This document shows, piece after piece, positions 51,279-61,573 of a stretch of DNA of 64,000 nt. Both the position numbers and the translations under genes were made by a program. The notes beneath the pieces were generated by a model. The model did no database searches. It saw only the letters and a program-made list of their open reading frames with translations, and was not told the DNA's origin. Each line of letters begins with the position of its first letter. The stretch's first letter is position 1. The stretch is from positions 1 to 64,000 of the forward strand of contig NZ_LGED01000204.1 of assembly GCF_001280085.1 (NCBI RefSeq), in the 5' to 3' direction. Origin of the DNA: Saccharothrix sp. NRRL B-16348. GTDB taxonomy: Bacteria > Actinomycetota > Actinomycetes > Mycobacteriales > Pseudonocardiaceae.

Positions 51279-53042
51279 GTGTCGGAAGACCGTACTTCCA
51301 CAGCCGCGACTCTGCGCAGACTGTGGCCGTACCTCAAGCCCGTTCGCACACCCGTCGTGCTGGCGATGGCCGCCACCATGCTCGCGATGATGTGCGGGCT
51401 GGGCATCCCACTGATCACCCAACAAATCGTGGACGGCCCGATCGCCGGCCGCGACCTGGACGCGTTGCCGCTGCTCATCGGCGTCATCGTGCTGCTCGGC
51501 TGCGCCGAAGCCGCGCTGTTCTACGCCCGCCGCAAGCTGATCGCCGGACCGGCGTCGGACGTCGAGGCGCGGATGCGGGCCGAGCTGTACCACCACCTGC
51601 AAGACCTGCAGGTGGCCTTCCACGACCGCTACCAGTCGGGACAGCTGCTGTCCCGCGCCACGACCGACCTGACCCAGGTGCGGCGGTTCGTCGGCTTCGC
51701 CGTGATCTTCCTGGTGGTCAACACCCTGGTCGTGGCCGCGGGTCTGGGCGTGCTGTTCTGGCTCTCGCCCGTCCTCGGCCTGATCGTGCTGGCCAGCACG
51801 TTGCCGCTGGTCGCCCTGTCCTACTTGTTCGAGACGAAGTTCAAGGTCGTCGCCCGCCGCGCGCAGGACCAGTCCGGCGACCTCACGACCGTGGTCGAGG
51901 AATCGGTCCTCGGCATCCGCGTGCTCAAGGCGTTCGGCCGCGGCCCGCACCTGACCAAGCGGTTCATCCGCCAGGCGCGGGAGCTGCGCGACACCGAGAT
52001 CTCGAAGGTCCGGATCTTCGCCGCGCTGTGGGCCGTGCTGATCGTGCTGCCCGAGCTGGGCATCGCCGGTCAGCTGGCGTTCGGCTCGATCGGCATCGCC
52101 AACGGCACCGTCACGGTCGGCACGCTCGTCGCGGCCGTCACGGTGAGCGCTTACCTGCGCTGGCCGATCGACTCGATCGGGTGGTTGTTGGCGGAGACGA
52201 ACTCGACCGCATCGGCCCTGGAGCGGTACTTCGAGGTCACCGACACCGCCATCACCGTGACCACCCCGACCACCCCGAAACCGCTGGCCACGCCCGTCCG
52301 CGGGCACGTGCGCTTCGAGGACGTCCGCTACCACCACCCCGGCTCGGACAACGAGGTGCTGCGCGGCGTCGACCTGGACATCCGACCGGGTGAAACCGTG
52401 GCTCTCGTCGGCGCCACCGGCTCGGGCAAGACCACCGTCACCGCCCTCGTGCCCCGGCTGGCCGACGTCACGGCGGGCCGGATCACGCTCGACGGCGTGG
52501 ACGTGCGCGAACTGGACCTCGCCGAGCTTCGCCGAGTCGTCGGCACGGCGTTCGAGGAGCCGATCCTGTTCTCCGCGAGCGTCACCGAGAACGTGGCCCT
52601 CGGCTCCCAGGACGTCACCGAGGAACGGGTCCGCGAAGCCCTGAAGGTCGCCCGGGCGGAGGAGTTCGTGAACGCCCTCCCGTGGGGGCTCGACACCCGG
52701 ATCGGCGAGCAGGGCCTGTCCCTGTCCGGCGGTCAACGGCAACGCCTCGCCCTCGCGCGCGCCGTCGCCGGCCACCCGGCCGTGCTGGTCCTGGACGACC
52801 CGCTCTCCGCGCTGGACGTGCACACCGAGGCCGAGGTCGAAGCCGCGCTGCGCCGCGTGCTCAAGGGCGTGACGGCGCTCGTCGTCGCCCACCGCCCGAG
52901 CACGGTGCAGTTGGCCGACCGGGTGGCGATGCTGGTCGACGGCCGGATCGCGGCCACCGGCACCCACACGCAACTGTTGGCGGACAACGAGGACTACCGC
53001 AACCTCTTGTCCACTATGGAGGACGAGGAGGTGGCGGCGTGA
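51279..53042 (+). CDS. ABC exporter half-transporter 1 (degenerate Walker B)
   Basis: 587 residues: six-helix membrane domain (about 25-340) and ATPase domain. Walker A GATGSGKTT near 378, signature LSGGQRQ intact near 482, H-loop VVAHRPST intact, but Walker B VLVLDDPLSALD has Asp where the catalytic Glu stands. Start GTG 51279 has GGAGGGGG upstream; an earlier start at 51177 would add a non-conserved leader. Stop overlaps the start of partner 2, so a heterodimer is likely. Confidence 0.9.
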   Translation: MSEDRTSTAATLRRLWPYLKPVRTPVVLAMAATMLAMMCGLGIPLITQQIVDGPIAGRDLDALPLLIGVIVLLGCAEAALFYARRKLIAGPASDVEARMRAELYHHLQDLQVAFHDRYQSGQLLSRATTDLTQVRRFVGFAVIFLVVNTLVVAAGLGVLFWLSPVLGLIVLASTLPLVALSYLFETKFKVVARRAQDQSGDLTTVVEESVLGIRVLKAFGRGPHLTKRFIRQARELRDTEISKVRIFAALWAVLIVLPELGIAGQLAFGSIGIANGTVTVGTLVAAVTVSAYLRWPIDSIGWLLAETNSTASALERYFEVTDTAITVTTPTTPKPLATPVRGHVRFEDVRYHHPGSDNEVLRGVDLDIRPGETVALVGATGSGKTTVTALVPRLADVTAGRITLDGVDVRELDLAELRRVVGTAFEEPILFSASVTENVALGSQDVTEERVREALKVARAEEFVNALPWGLDTRIGEQGLSLSGGQRQRLALARAVAGHPAVLVLDDPLSALDVHTEAEVEAALRRVLKGVTALVVAHRPSTVQLADRVAMLVDGRIAATGTHTQLLADNEDYRNLLSTMEDEEVAA

Positions 53043-54910
53043 CGGACGGGACGAACCTGCCGGGCGTGGCGGAACACCAACCACCCCGATCACCGGACGA
53101 GGAGGCGTGGCGCGGCGTCGCGGCCGAGGACGTCGAGGACGTCGACTACGCCACGGGCGTCAAGCTCCAAGCCCGCTCCCGCCGCCTCCTCGGCGAACTG
53201 ATCCGCCCGCACAGCAGGGCCGCGATCCTGGCCCTGCTGATCGTGATCGCGGAGAACGTCGTCAACCTGGCCGGCCCGCTGCTCATCGCGGTGGCCATCG
53301 ACACGGGCGTCCCGGCCGCGCTCGACGGCAGGCCCGACGCCCTGGCGTGGTGCGTCGGCGGCTACGTCGCCGCCGCGATCTCGGCCACGCTGCTCCGCTG
53401 GTCGTTCGTCCGCCTGACGGGTCGGATCGGCCAGGACGTGCTACTCGTCCTGCGCGAACGCGTCTTCCGGCACGCCCAGCGGCTGTCCGTCTCGTTCCAC
53501 GAGAAGTACACCTCGGGCAAGGTCATCTCGCGCCTGACCAGCGACGTCGACTCCCTCCAGGACCTGGTCGAAGAGGGCTTGGACGGCTTCTTCACCTCGG
53601 TGCTGTCCCTGCTGGGCATCTCGGCCGTCCTGCTCTACCTGGACGTCCCGCTCGCCCTGGTCGTGCTGTCCGGCTTCCTGCCGCTGATCCTGCTCACCCA
53701 GTGGTTCCGCCGCCGTTCCGGCAAGGCCTACCGGCACACGCGCGGCGCGATCGCGAAGATCATCGTGCAGTTCGTGGAGACCATGAACGGCATCCGCGCG
53801 GTGCAGGCGTTCCGGCGCGAGCGGCGCAACGAGAAGATCATGGGCGAGCTGAACGGGCAGTTCCGCGACGCCAACACCGACGCGATGGGCGTGATGGCGG
53901 CGTTCACGTCACTCGTCCGAGTGATCGGCAACCTGTCGCTGGCGGTGATCCTCGCCTGGGGCGCGTTCCGGGTGGCGGGCGGACAGCTCGAACTCGGCGT
54001 GCTGGCCGCGTTCACGCTGTACGTGCGGCGGTTCTACGACCCGTTCGACCAGCTCGCGATGTTCGCCAACGCCTACGCCTCGGCCACCGCGGCGCTGGAG
54101 AAGATCTCCGGTCTCCTCGAAGAGGAACCGCTGGTCCGCGAACCGGAGGAGCCGACGCCGCTCGGCGACGTCCAGGGCGCGGTCCGGTTCGACGGCGTCG
54201 AGTTCCGCTACTCGGAGTCGACGCCCGTCGTGCTGCCGCCGTTCGACCTGACCGTGCCCGCCGGGCAGACCGTGGCGCTGGTCGGCGCGACCGGCGCGGG
54301 CAAGTCCACGCTGGCCAAGCTCGTGGCCCGGTTCTACGACCCGTCCGCGGGCTCGGTGCGGCTGGACGGGGTCGACCTGCGGTCGGTGGCGGACACCGAG
54401 CTGCGGCGCGCGGTGGTCATGGTGACGCAGGAGAACTTCCTGTTCGACGGGTCCGTGCTGGACAACATCGCGCTGGGCCGTCCGTCGGCGACCCGGGAGG
54501 AGGTCGAAGCGGCGGCACGGGCGGTCGGCGCGGAGGAGTTCATCCGGGCGCTGCCCGAGGGCTACGACACCGACGTGCGCAAGCGCGGCGGGCGGCTCTC
54601 CGCCGGTCAGCGGCAGATGGTGGCGTTCGCGCGGGCGTTCCTGGCCGATCCGGCGGTGCTGGTGCTGGACGAGGCGACGTCCAGCTTGGACGTGCCGACC
54701 GAACGCGCGGTGCAGCGCGCGCTGGAGACCGTCCTGGCGGAGCGGACGGCGTTCATCATCGCCCACCGCCTCTCCACCGTGCTGATCGCCGACCGGGTCC
54801 TGGTGCTCGACGGCGGCCGGGTGGTGGAGGACGGCACGCCGGAGGAGCTGATCGGCGGGCGCGGCCGGTTCGCCGCGCTGCACACCGCGTGGCGGGACTC
54901 CTTGGCCTGA
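53039..54910 (+). CDS. ABC exporter half-transporter 2 (altered signature)
   Basis: 623 residues: an N-terminal acidic leader of about 55 residues, six-helix membrane domain (about 60-370) and ATPase domain. Walker A GATGAGKST near 414, Walker B VLVLDEATSSLD with catalytic Glu near 545, H-loop IIAHRLST, but the signature is RLSAGQRQ, with Ala for Gly in LSGGQ. This complements subunit 1: one full catalytic site (Walker B here, LSGGQ from subunit 1) and one degenerate site. Exports lipid or drug-like substrates by family. Confidence 0.9.
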   Translation: MTDGTNLPGVAEHQPPRSPDEEAWRGVAAEDVEDVDYATGVKLQARSRRLLGELIRPHSRAAILALLIVIAENVVNLAGPLLIAVAIDTGVPAALDGRPDALAWCVGGYVAAAISATLLRWSFVRLTGRIGQDVLLVLRERVFRHAQRLSVSFHEKYTSGKVISRLTSDVDSLQDLVEEGLDGFFTSVLSLLGISAVLLYLDVPLALVVLSGFLPLILLTQWFRRRSGKAYRHTRGAIAKIIVQFVETMNGIRAVQAFRRERRNEKIMGELNGQFRDANTDAMGVMAAFTSLVRVIGNLSLAVILAWGAFRVAGGQLELGVLAAFTLYVRRFYDPFDQLAMFANAYASATAALEKISGLLEEEPLVREPEEPTPLGDVQGAVRFDGVEFRYSESTPVVLPPFDLTVPAGQTVALVGATGAGKSTLAKLVARFYDPSAGSVRLDGVDLRSVADTELRRAVVMVTQENFLFDGSVLDNIALGRPSATREEVEAAARAVGAEEFIRALPEGYDTDVRKRGGRLSAGQRQMVAFARAFLADPAVLVLDEATSSLDVPTERAVQRALETVLAERTAFIIAHRLSTVLIADRVLVLDGGRVVEDGTPEELIGGRGRFAALHTAWRDSLA

Positions 54911-54950
54911 GCTTGACCTGAACCGCCCTGAACCCAGCCCTGGACCAGCC

Positions 54951-55586
54951 CTACAGGAGGGTCGTCAGCAACAACGACAGCCAAGCCGCCAGCACACCCG
55001 CCACCACGCCGTACGCGACCCACCGCCACACCGGCACCTTCCGCGCCAGCCACACGGACGGGGTGATGCCGCCGACCACCAGGACGTTCGCCAGCAGCGC
55101 GAGCCACTGGCTGGTCTCGCCCAGCCCGACCGACAGCGTGTAGACGGTGAACGTCACCACGGCGGCCACGATGAAGCTGACCGTGAGCCCGGTGCCCCAG
55201 GGGGTTTCCTCCTGGGGTTCCGGCTCCCCGTCCGCCGCCTCGCCTTCCAGCTCCTCGGCAGCGTCCTCCCCGGCCCCACCGGCCTCGTCGGACGGCGCCT
55301 CCACGACGACCAGCTCACCGGTCACGGGATCGGTGTACTCGACCGGTGTGCCCATGTCAGCCGCCAACCTTCCCGCCAACTGTCGTCCACGCCTGGTCAC
55401 GAGGGCGCTCGCGGCGCCGTCGGCGGGCGGGTCGGCGCGCGTCACCGCGTCGGCCACCTTCGCCCACTCGTGCAACGCGTCGGCGAGCCCGGCGCCGAGC
55501 GGGAGGGTGTGCGGGTCGACTTCCCGCTCGCCCGCGTCGTCGCGGCCCGCGAGCACGGCCCGGCCGTCCTGGACCCGCAGTTCCAC
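54951..55586 (-). CDS. DUF2537-like membrane protein
   Basis: 211 residues. Residues 1-70 are soluble (MELRVQDGRAVLAGRDDAGEREVDPHTLPLGAGLADALHEWAKVADAVTR), 80-130 very acidic, then three hydrophobic segments at the C-terminus (TVSFIVAAVVTFTVYTLSVGL, LALLANVLVVGGITPSVWLA, WVAYGVVAGVLAAWLSLLL). This matches the actinobacterial DUF2537 layout. GTG with GGAGGAC upstream. Convergent to the ABC exporter; co-directional with the TrmH-family gene upstream. Confidence 0.7.
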   Translation of the reverse strand: MELRVQDGRAVLAGRDDAGEREVDPHTLPLGAGLADALHEWAKVADAVTRADPPADGAASALVTRRGRQLAGRLAADMGTPVEYTDPVTGELVVVEAPSDEAGGAGEDAAEELEGEAADGEPEPQEETPWGTGLTVSFIVAAVVTFTVYTLSVGLGETSQWLALLANVLVVGGITPSVWLARKVPVWRWVAYGVVAGVLAAWLSLLLTTLL

Positions 55587-55622
55587 CTACGTCCTCCTCT
55601 GCTCGGTGAGAACGTAGCGCGT

Positions 55623-56399
55623 TCAGGCGATCGCGTAGAAGGCGATCGCGGCCGCGGTTGCCACGTTCAGGGAGTCGACGCCCTCCGCCATCGGGATCCG
55701 GACCGCGAGGTCGGCCGCCGCGATGGTCTCCTCCGTCAACCCCGGGCCCTCCGATCCGAGCAGGACAGCGACCTTGCGTCCGCGCAGCCCGGCGTCGGCC
55801 AGGTTCTCCGAACCGGCACGCGGCGTGAGGGCGGCGACCGTGAAACCGTTGCGGCGCAGCAGCTCGAAGCCTTCGGTCAGGTTCGGCATCGACGCGAACG
55901 GCACGCGCAGCACGTGCCCCATCGAGACGCGGACGCTGCGCCGGTACAGCGGGTCGCTGCACCCCGGGCCGAGCAGCACGCCGTCGATGCCGAGCGCGGC
56001 GGCGTTGCGGAACAGCGAGCCCAGGTTCTCGTGGTCGCCGACGCCTTCCAGCACCGCGAGCCGCCGCGACGAGGCGACGAGGTCGGCCACGTCCGGCTGG
56101 GGCGCGCGGTCGGCGGCGGCCAGCACGCCGCGGTTGAGGTGGAACCCGACCACCTCGGCCATGACCTCGGCGGACGTGACGTACGCGGGCGCCGGGAGGT
56201 CGCCGAGCGCCTCCACCCTCCGCCGCACGCCGAGCAGCCCGCGCACCGGGTACGGCGAGTCCAGGAGCCGTTCGACGACCACGACGCCCTCGGCGATGAC
56301 CAGACCGCGGCCACCGGGCCGGTCGGGTCGCCGGTCGGCCGTCGACAGGTCCCGGAAGTCGTCCAGCCGGGGGTCCGCCGGGTCGTCGATCTCGATCAC
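55623..56399 (-). CDS. TrmH-family RNA 2-prime-O-methyltransferase
   Basis: 258 residues. SPOUT fold: substrate-binding N-terminus (VIAEGVVVVERLLDSPYPVRGLLG), then LAVLEGVGDHENLGSLFRNAAALGIDGVLLGP, VLLGSEGPGLTEETIAAADLAVRIPMAEGVDSLNVATAAAIAFY, the three SPOUT motifs with the knot. Methylates rRNA or tRNA. GTG 56399 is where family alignments start; a longer frame up to ATG 56456 is possible and would include AT-rich leader. The same kind of gene sits near sepH/serC in M. tuberculosis (recollection). Confidence 0.88.
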   Translation of the reverse strand: MIEIDDPADPRLDDFRDLSTADRRPDRPGGRGLVIAEGVVVVERLLDSPYPVRGLLGVRRRVEALGDLPAPAYVTSAEVMAEVVGFHLNRGVLAAADRAPQPDVADLVASSRRLAVLEGVGDHENLGSLFRNAAALGIDGVLLGPGCSDPLYRRSVRVSMGHVLRVPFASMPNLTEGFELLRRNGFTVAALTPRAGSENLADAGLRGRKVAVLLGSEGPGLTEETIAAADLAVRIPMAEGVDSLNVATAAAIAFYAIA

Positions 56400-56605
56400 G
56401 CGAGCAGTGTCCCACTTATCAACAGATGAACCCTCCTCGTAGATCATATGTCGCATTCACAAGCCCCCAACCAGCACATTCTCGCTGATTGTTACGACGA
56501 TGTGACAGAGAGCACCGATTTGGGCGCTGGCGGGCAGTTGGTTGCTGTGTCACGGTTGGCCTCCGCTAAGCCCGCCGGAGCAGCCCTTACCGATTGGGAG
56601 GCGGC

Positions 56606-58105
56606 ATGGGTACGGATGTGTCCAGTCGGACGTTCACCAGAGAGGACCGCCAGCGCTATCGCGAGCGCATGCAGCGGTGCATGGACGCGCTGGGAACCAT
56701 GCTGGTGGAGGAGAGCTTCTCCTTCCCTCGGCAGCAGATGGGGCTGGAGATCGAGCTGAACCTGGTCGACGGCGCCGGGCGGCCCGCGATGGCCAACTCC
56801 GAGGTGCTGGAGAAGATCGACGACCCGTCGTTCACGCTGGAGCTCGGACAGCACAACCTGGAGGTCAACGTCCCGCCGCGCGAGCTGGCCGGTGACGAGA
56901 CGCTCGACCTGGAGCGGGAGCTGGTCTCCACGCTGGCGTCGGCGGACGTGAAGGCGCACGACGCCGGCACGTCGATCGTGATGATCGGGGTGCTGCCGAC
57001 GTTGCGGCACGAGCACTTCGACCGGCGGTGGCTGTCGCAGCAGCCGCGGTACACGACGTTGAACGACCAGATCCTCGCGGCGCGCGGTGAGGAGGTCGTG
57101 CTGTCGATGGAGGGCGCGCCCCTGCCGGGGCGGGCGGGCGAGCGGCTGTCCAGCTACGCCGAGTCCATCATGCCGGAGGCGGCTTGCACGTCCGTGCAGC
57201 TGCACCTGCAGGTGGCGCCGGACGACTTCGCGGCGCACTGGAACGCGGCGCAGGCGTTGGCCGGGGTGCAGGTGGCGATCGCGGCGAACTCGCCGTTCCT
57301 GCTCGGCCGGGCGTTGTGGCACGAGACCCGGATACCGCTGTTCCTGCAGGCCACGGACACGCGTTCGCAGGAGCTGAAGAACCAGGGCGTCCGGCCGCGG
57401 GTGTGGTTCGGGGAGCGGTGGATCACGTCGATCTTCGACTTGTTCGAGGAGAACGTGCGGTACTTCCCGGCGTTGCTGCCGGAGACCGGCGACGAGGACC
57501 CGTTGGACGTGCTCGGGTCGGGCGGCACGCCGTCGTTGACCGAGTTGCGGCTGCACAACGGGACCGTGTGGCGCTGGAACCGGCCGGTGTACGACGTGGT
57601 GGACGGCGTGCCGCACCTGCGCGTGGAGAACCGCGTCCTGCCGGCCGGGCCGACGGTGCTCGACACGATGGCGAACGCCGCGTTCTTCTACGGCGCACAG
57701 CGGGCACTGACCACTTTGGAACGTCCACTGTGGACCCAGATGTCGTTCCACGCGGCGGAGGAGAACCTGTACGCCGGGTCGCGGCACGGCATGGGCTCGC
57801 AGCTGTACTGGCCGGGCATCGGCTGGGTGCCCCCGGACGAACTCGTCCTGCGCCGCCTCCTGCCACTGGCCCACGAGGGCCTGCGGGCGTGCGGCGTGTC
57901 CGACGAGGCGCGCGAACGCTACCTGGGCGTGATCGAGGCCCGGTGCCTGGCACGGCGCACGGGCTCCCAGTGGCAGCGCGAGACGGTGTCACTGCTGGAG
58001 GAACGGGGCGCCGACCGCGACGCCGCACTCAGCGCGATGCTGGGGCGTTACGTCGAACTGTCCCACGCCGGCGAACCGGTCCACACCTGGCCCGTGGGCC
58101 TCTGA
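56606..58105 (+). CDS. Glutamate-cysteine-ligase-type carboxylate-amine ligase
   Basis: 499 residues of the GCS2-like family. Contains LGLEIELNLVDGAGRP (active-site strand), LELGQHNLEVNVPPREL and TRSQELKNQGVRPRVWFGERWITSIFDLF. ATP-dependent ligation of an amino group to a carboxylate; in actinobacteria such enzymes make gamma-glutamyl compounds but the exact amine is unknown. ATG 56606 follows GGGAGGCGGC. The 206-base upstream gap holds a GTGACAG/CTGTGTCAC inverted pair (about 56504 and 56547) and otherwise nothing recognised. Confidence 0.85.
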   Translation: MGTDVSSRTFTREDRQRYRERMQRCMDALGTMLVEESFSFPRQQMGLEIELNLVDGAGRPAMANSEVLEKIDDPSFTLELGQHNLEVNVPPRELAGDETLDLERELVSTLASADVKAHDAGTSIVMIGVLPTLRHEHFDRRWLSQQPRYTTLNDQILAARGEEVVLSMEGAPLPGRAGERLSSYAESIMPEAACTSVQLHLQVAPDDFAAHWNAAQALAGVQVAIAANSPFLLGRALWHETRIPLFLQATDTRSQELKNQGVRPRVWFGERWITSIFDLFEENVRYFPALLPETGDEDPLDVLGSGGTPSLTELRLHNGTVWRWNRPVYDVVDGVPHLRVENRVLPAGPTVLDTMANAAFFYGAQRALTTLERPLWTQMSFHAAEENLYAGSRHGMGSQLYWPGIGWVPPDELVLRRLLPLAHEGLRACGVSDEARERYLGVIEARCLARRTGSQWQRETVSLLEERGADRDAALSAMLGRYVELSHAGEPVHTWPVGL

Positions 58106-58111
58106 CCCACC

Positions 58112-58144
58112 CGTGCCCGCCGCGCGCAGGACGCGGCGGGCACG
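58112..58144 (+). terminator. Terminator of the ligase gene
   Basis: A perfect 13-bp stem (58112-58124 with 58132-58144) with a seven-base loop, seven bases after the stop codon of the ligase gene. Confidence 0.85.
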
Positions 58145-58546
58145 CTCACCCAACCCACACCCACCTCGCGCACACCCCACCTGGCCGAGAGCACGTCGGC
58201 GGCGGACTGCTCCCTGCACGCACAGCCCTGGCGCCCCACGCGGCGGTCCACCGGGTCCGTGCTCCGGGGATCGGCCCGATCCGTCCTCCGGTCCAAGATC
58301 CAGAGCCCAGAGCCCAAGGGGCAGGGTCCACGGCAGTCCCGTGGGCTCTGGCCGTTCTTGTCGTGCACGGTGCCTGGTCCGGGCCGGGTGCCGCGCCTTC
58401 ATTCTTCCGGCAACGCTTTCGGCGTTTCCATTGATCCCCGAGCCCGCACGATTCGCGCGTTCGGGTGATCTTCACAGCCCTCGCCGAGGACCGCCGACAA
58501 CACCCAACCGACCCCAAAACCGCAGGTCAGCACCCCAAACGCAAGC
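58145..58546. other. Non-coding spacer with one long-range hairpin
   Basis: No frame here has codon use like the neighbours. CCAGAGCCCA (58300-58309) pairs perfectly with TGGGCTCTGG (58342-58351) around a 32-base interior; the outer region is A+C-rich at 58480-58540. A small RNA or terminator of unknown origin is possible. Otherwise nothing recognised. Confidence 0.35.
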
Positions 58547-58957
58547 TCAGCGGCGACGTCCTGCCTTCAGCGGAGCGACGTCGGCACCGTCATGGGAACT
58601 GCGGCACTCGTCGGGTGTCACCGCCTCGACCGCCAACGTCAGCATGCCCTTCACACCCGTGTAGATGCTCTCGCCCGCCGACGCCAGCGACGTGTGCACC
58701 CGGTTCGAGTCGGAGAAGTCCCGCTCGTCCTTCGTGCGCTTCTTCCCGGCCTCCTCGGGCTTGGTCGCGCTGCGCAGGTTGACCTCCAGCCACGCGGCCA
58801 CCTCGGCCGGCGTGGTCAGGACCTCCTCCGGCGTGCGCTCCAACCGCTCGGCGCGCGGGGAGGCGTGGTCGAGTGACGTGTGCTCCACATAGGCGTGCCA
58901 GTGCGTGTTGCGCAGTGACCACGTCTGCTCGATCGGCCAGTCCTCCTCGGTGCCCAT
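58547..58957 (-). CDS. Hypothetical protein co-transcribed with ABC-F
   Basis: 136 residues. Begins MGTEEDWPIEQTWSLRNTHWHAYVEHTSLDHASPRAERLERTPEEVLTTPAEVAAWLEVNLRS, cytosolic, charged, with a C-terminal basic tail. No recognised family. Starts four bases after the ABC-F stop codon, so they are probably co-transcribed. The ribosome site is weak. Its 3-prime end faces a 400-base spacer. Confidence 0.65.
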   Translation of the reverse strand: MGTEEDWPIEQTWSLRNTHWHAYVEHTSLDHASPRAERLERTPEEVLTTPAEVAAWLEVNLRSATKPEEAGKKRTKDERDFSDSNRVHTSLASAGESIYTGVKGMLTLAVEAVTPDECRSSHDGADVAPLKAGRRR

Positions 58958-58961
58958 GGGC

Positions 58962-60587
<1,626 letters not shown>

Positions 60588-60641
60588 CGCCCGATCGTGA
60601 CACGCCCGCCCGCGGACGGCACCCGAGTTTCCACCGCCACA

Positions 60642-60708
60642 CCGACATCGCCGACACCACCGACACCTCCGCGCCGACACCTCCGCCGACACCACGAACG
60701 CCGACACG
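60642..60708 (-). repeat. Cluster of GGTGTCGG words upstream of ABC-F
   Basis: On the minus strand GGTGTCGG occurs perfectly four times (plus-strand starts 60651, 60660, 60674, 60686), with near copies at 60642 and 60701. The cluster is 55-121 bases upstream of the ABC-F start codon, in its leader or promoter, and the spacing is not regular. Confidence 0.6.
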
Positions 60709-60755
60709 ACGAGGCCCCACCACCCGGCGGTACGACCGGGAGGCGGGGCCTCGTC
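60708..60755 (-). terminator. Terminator/attenuator between FetB-like and ABC-F genes
   Basis: Left arm 60708-60727 and right arm 60736-60755 pair along 20 positions with two mismatches around an eight-base loop. On the minus strand it follows the FetB-like stop by 44 bases and precedes ABC-F. It may be a terminator or an attenuator for the downstream ABC-F gene. Confidence 0.7.
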
Positions 60756-60798
60756 TGTTCCCGAACTGACTGCCGCTCCCACCACGAAGCGACGACGC

Positions 60799-60817
60799 TT
60801 AGGTTAGCCTAACTTCA
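60799..60817 (-). promoter_or_regulatory. Candidate IdeR/DtxR iron box at the end of the FetB-like gene
   Basis: Minus strand TGAAGTTAGGCTAACCTAA matches the consensus TTAGGTTAGGCTAACCTAA at 17 of 19 positions, including the palindromic GTTAGGCTAAC core. It is the last few codons and stop of the FetB-like gene (encoding VRLT and stop), 212 bases upstream of ABC-F. Confidence 0.55.
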
Positions 60818-61563
60818 CCGACCGCACCAGTCCTGCGCACCAGACCCCGCGCGACGAGTTCCACGACCACCGCGATCGCCACCGCCTCGACCGCCAGCAG
60901 CCCCAGCAGCACGACGAGCTGCAACGCCCCCGCCTGCCACACCGGCGCGCCGCCGAGCAGCATCCCGACGAACGCGCCGGGCAACGTCACCAGGCCGACC
61001 GTCCGGGTCTGGTCCAGCGCCGGGATCAACGCCTCCGCCGCCGGCCGGCGCACCAGCTCGCGCACCGCCACCGGCTCGGTGAACCCCAGCGCCAACGCCG
61101 CCTCGTACTCACCGTGCCGGTCCCGCAGCGTGTCCAGCGCCCGCCGCACGGACAACGTGGTCGCCGTCATCGCCCCGCCGATCAGGATCCCCCCGACCGG
61201 CACCAGCGCGATGCCCCGCAACGGCACCAAACCGCTCACCACCAGCGCCACGAGCGCGGGCACCGTCCCGCCGAGGATCGCCGCGCCCACCCACACGCCA
61301 CGCCGCCCGGTCTTCGTGCGCGCCGCCGACGTCCCCGTCGCCACGCCCGCCATCAGCACCAGGAACCCGGCCGTCAACGGCAGCGACGCCAGCACCACCG
61401 TGATCACCGCCGACACGGCGGCCAGCTGCCCGGTCGCCCGCACGGCCGCCCGGACCACGGGCCGGGGCGACGCCAACCGCGCCCACCACACCACGGCGCC
61501 CGAGACGGCGGTGAAGATCAAGCAGACGACGAGCAGCCGGACCCAGTCCGTTGCGATGACCAC
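60799..61563 (-). CDS. FetB-like (UPF0014) iron/metal permease
   Basis: 254 residues, about seven membrane helices (LLVVCLIFTAVSGAVVWWA, VRAAVRATGQLAAVSAVITVVLASLPL and others). The UPF0014 signature ALIPALDQTRTVGLVTLPGAFVGMLLGGAPVWQAGALQLVVLLGLL is clear. E. coli FetAB exports iron; a FetA-like ATPase is not next to this gene. GTG 61563 is preferred. Its last codons overlap a candidate iron box. Stop 10 bases after the MFS gene's end upstream, same strand. Confidence 0.85.
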   Translation of the reverse strand: MVIATDWVRLLVVCLIFTAVSGAVVWWARLASPRPVVRAAVRATGQLAAVSAVITVVLASLPLTAGFLVLMAGVATGTSAARTKTGRRGVWVGAAILGGTVPALVALVVSGLVPLRGIALVPVGGILIGGAMTATTLSVRRALDTLRDRHGEYEAALALGFTEPVAVRELVRRPAAEALIPALDQTRTVGLVTLPGAFVGMLLGGAPVWQAGALQLVVLLGLLAVEAVAIAVVVELVARGLVRRTGAVGEVRLT

Positions 61564-61573
61564 CCGCCCATTG

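Noticed and set aside
58113..58664. Plus-strand frame in the spacer after the ligase gene
   Set aside because: Its codon use is unlike neighbours, its product is Arg/Pro/Thr low-complexity and it crosses a perfect terminator hairpin.
60588..60785. N-terminal extension of the ABC-F protein
   Set aside because: The frame is open, but it would encode Cys/Arg-rich low-complexity residues, cross a 20-bp terminator-like stem, and lie outside the family's usual start.
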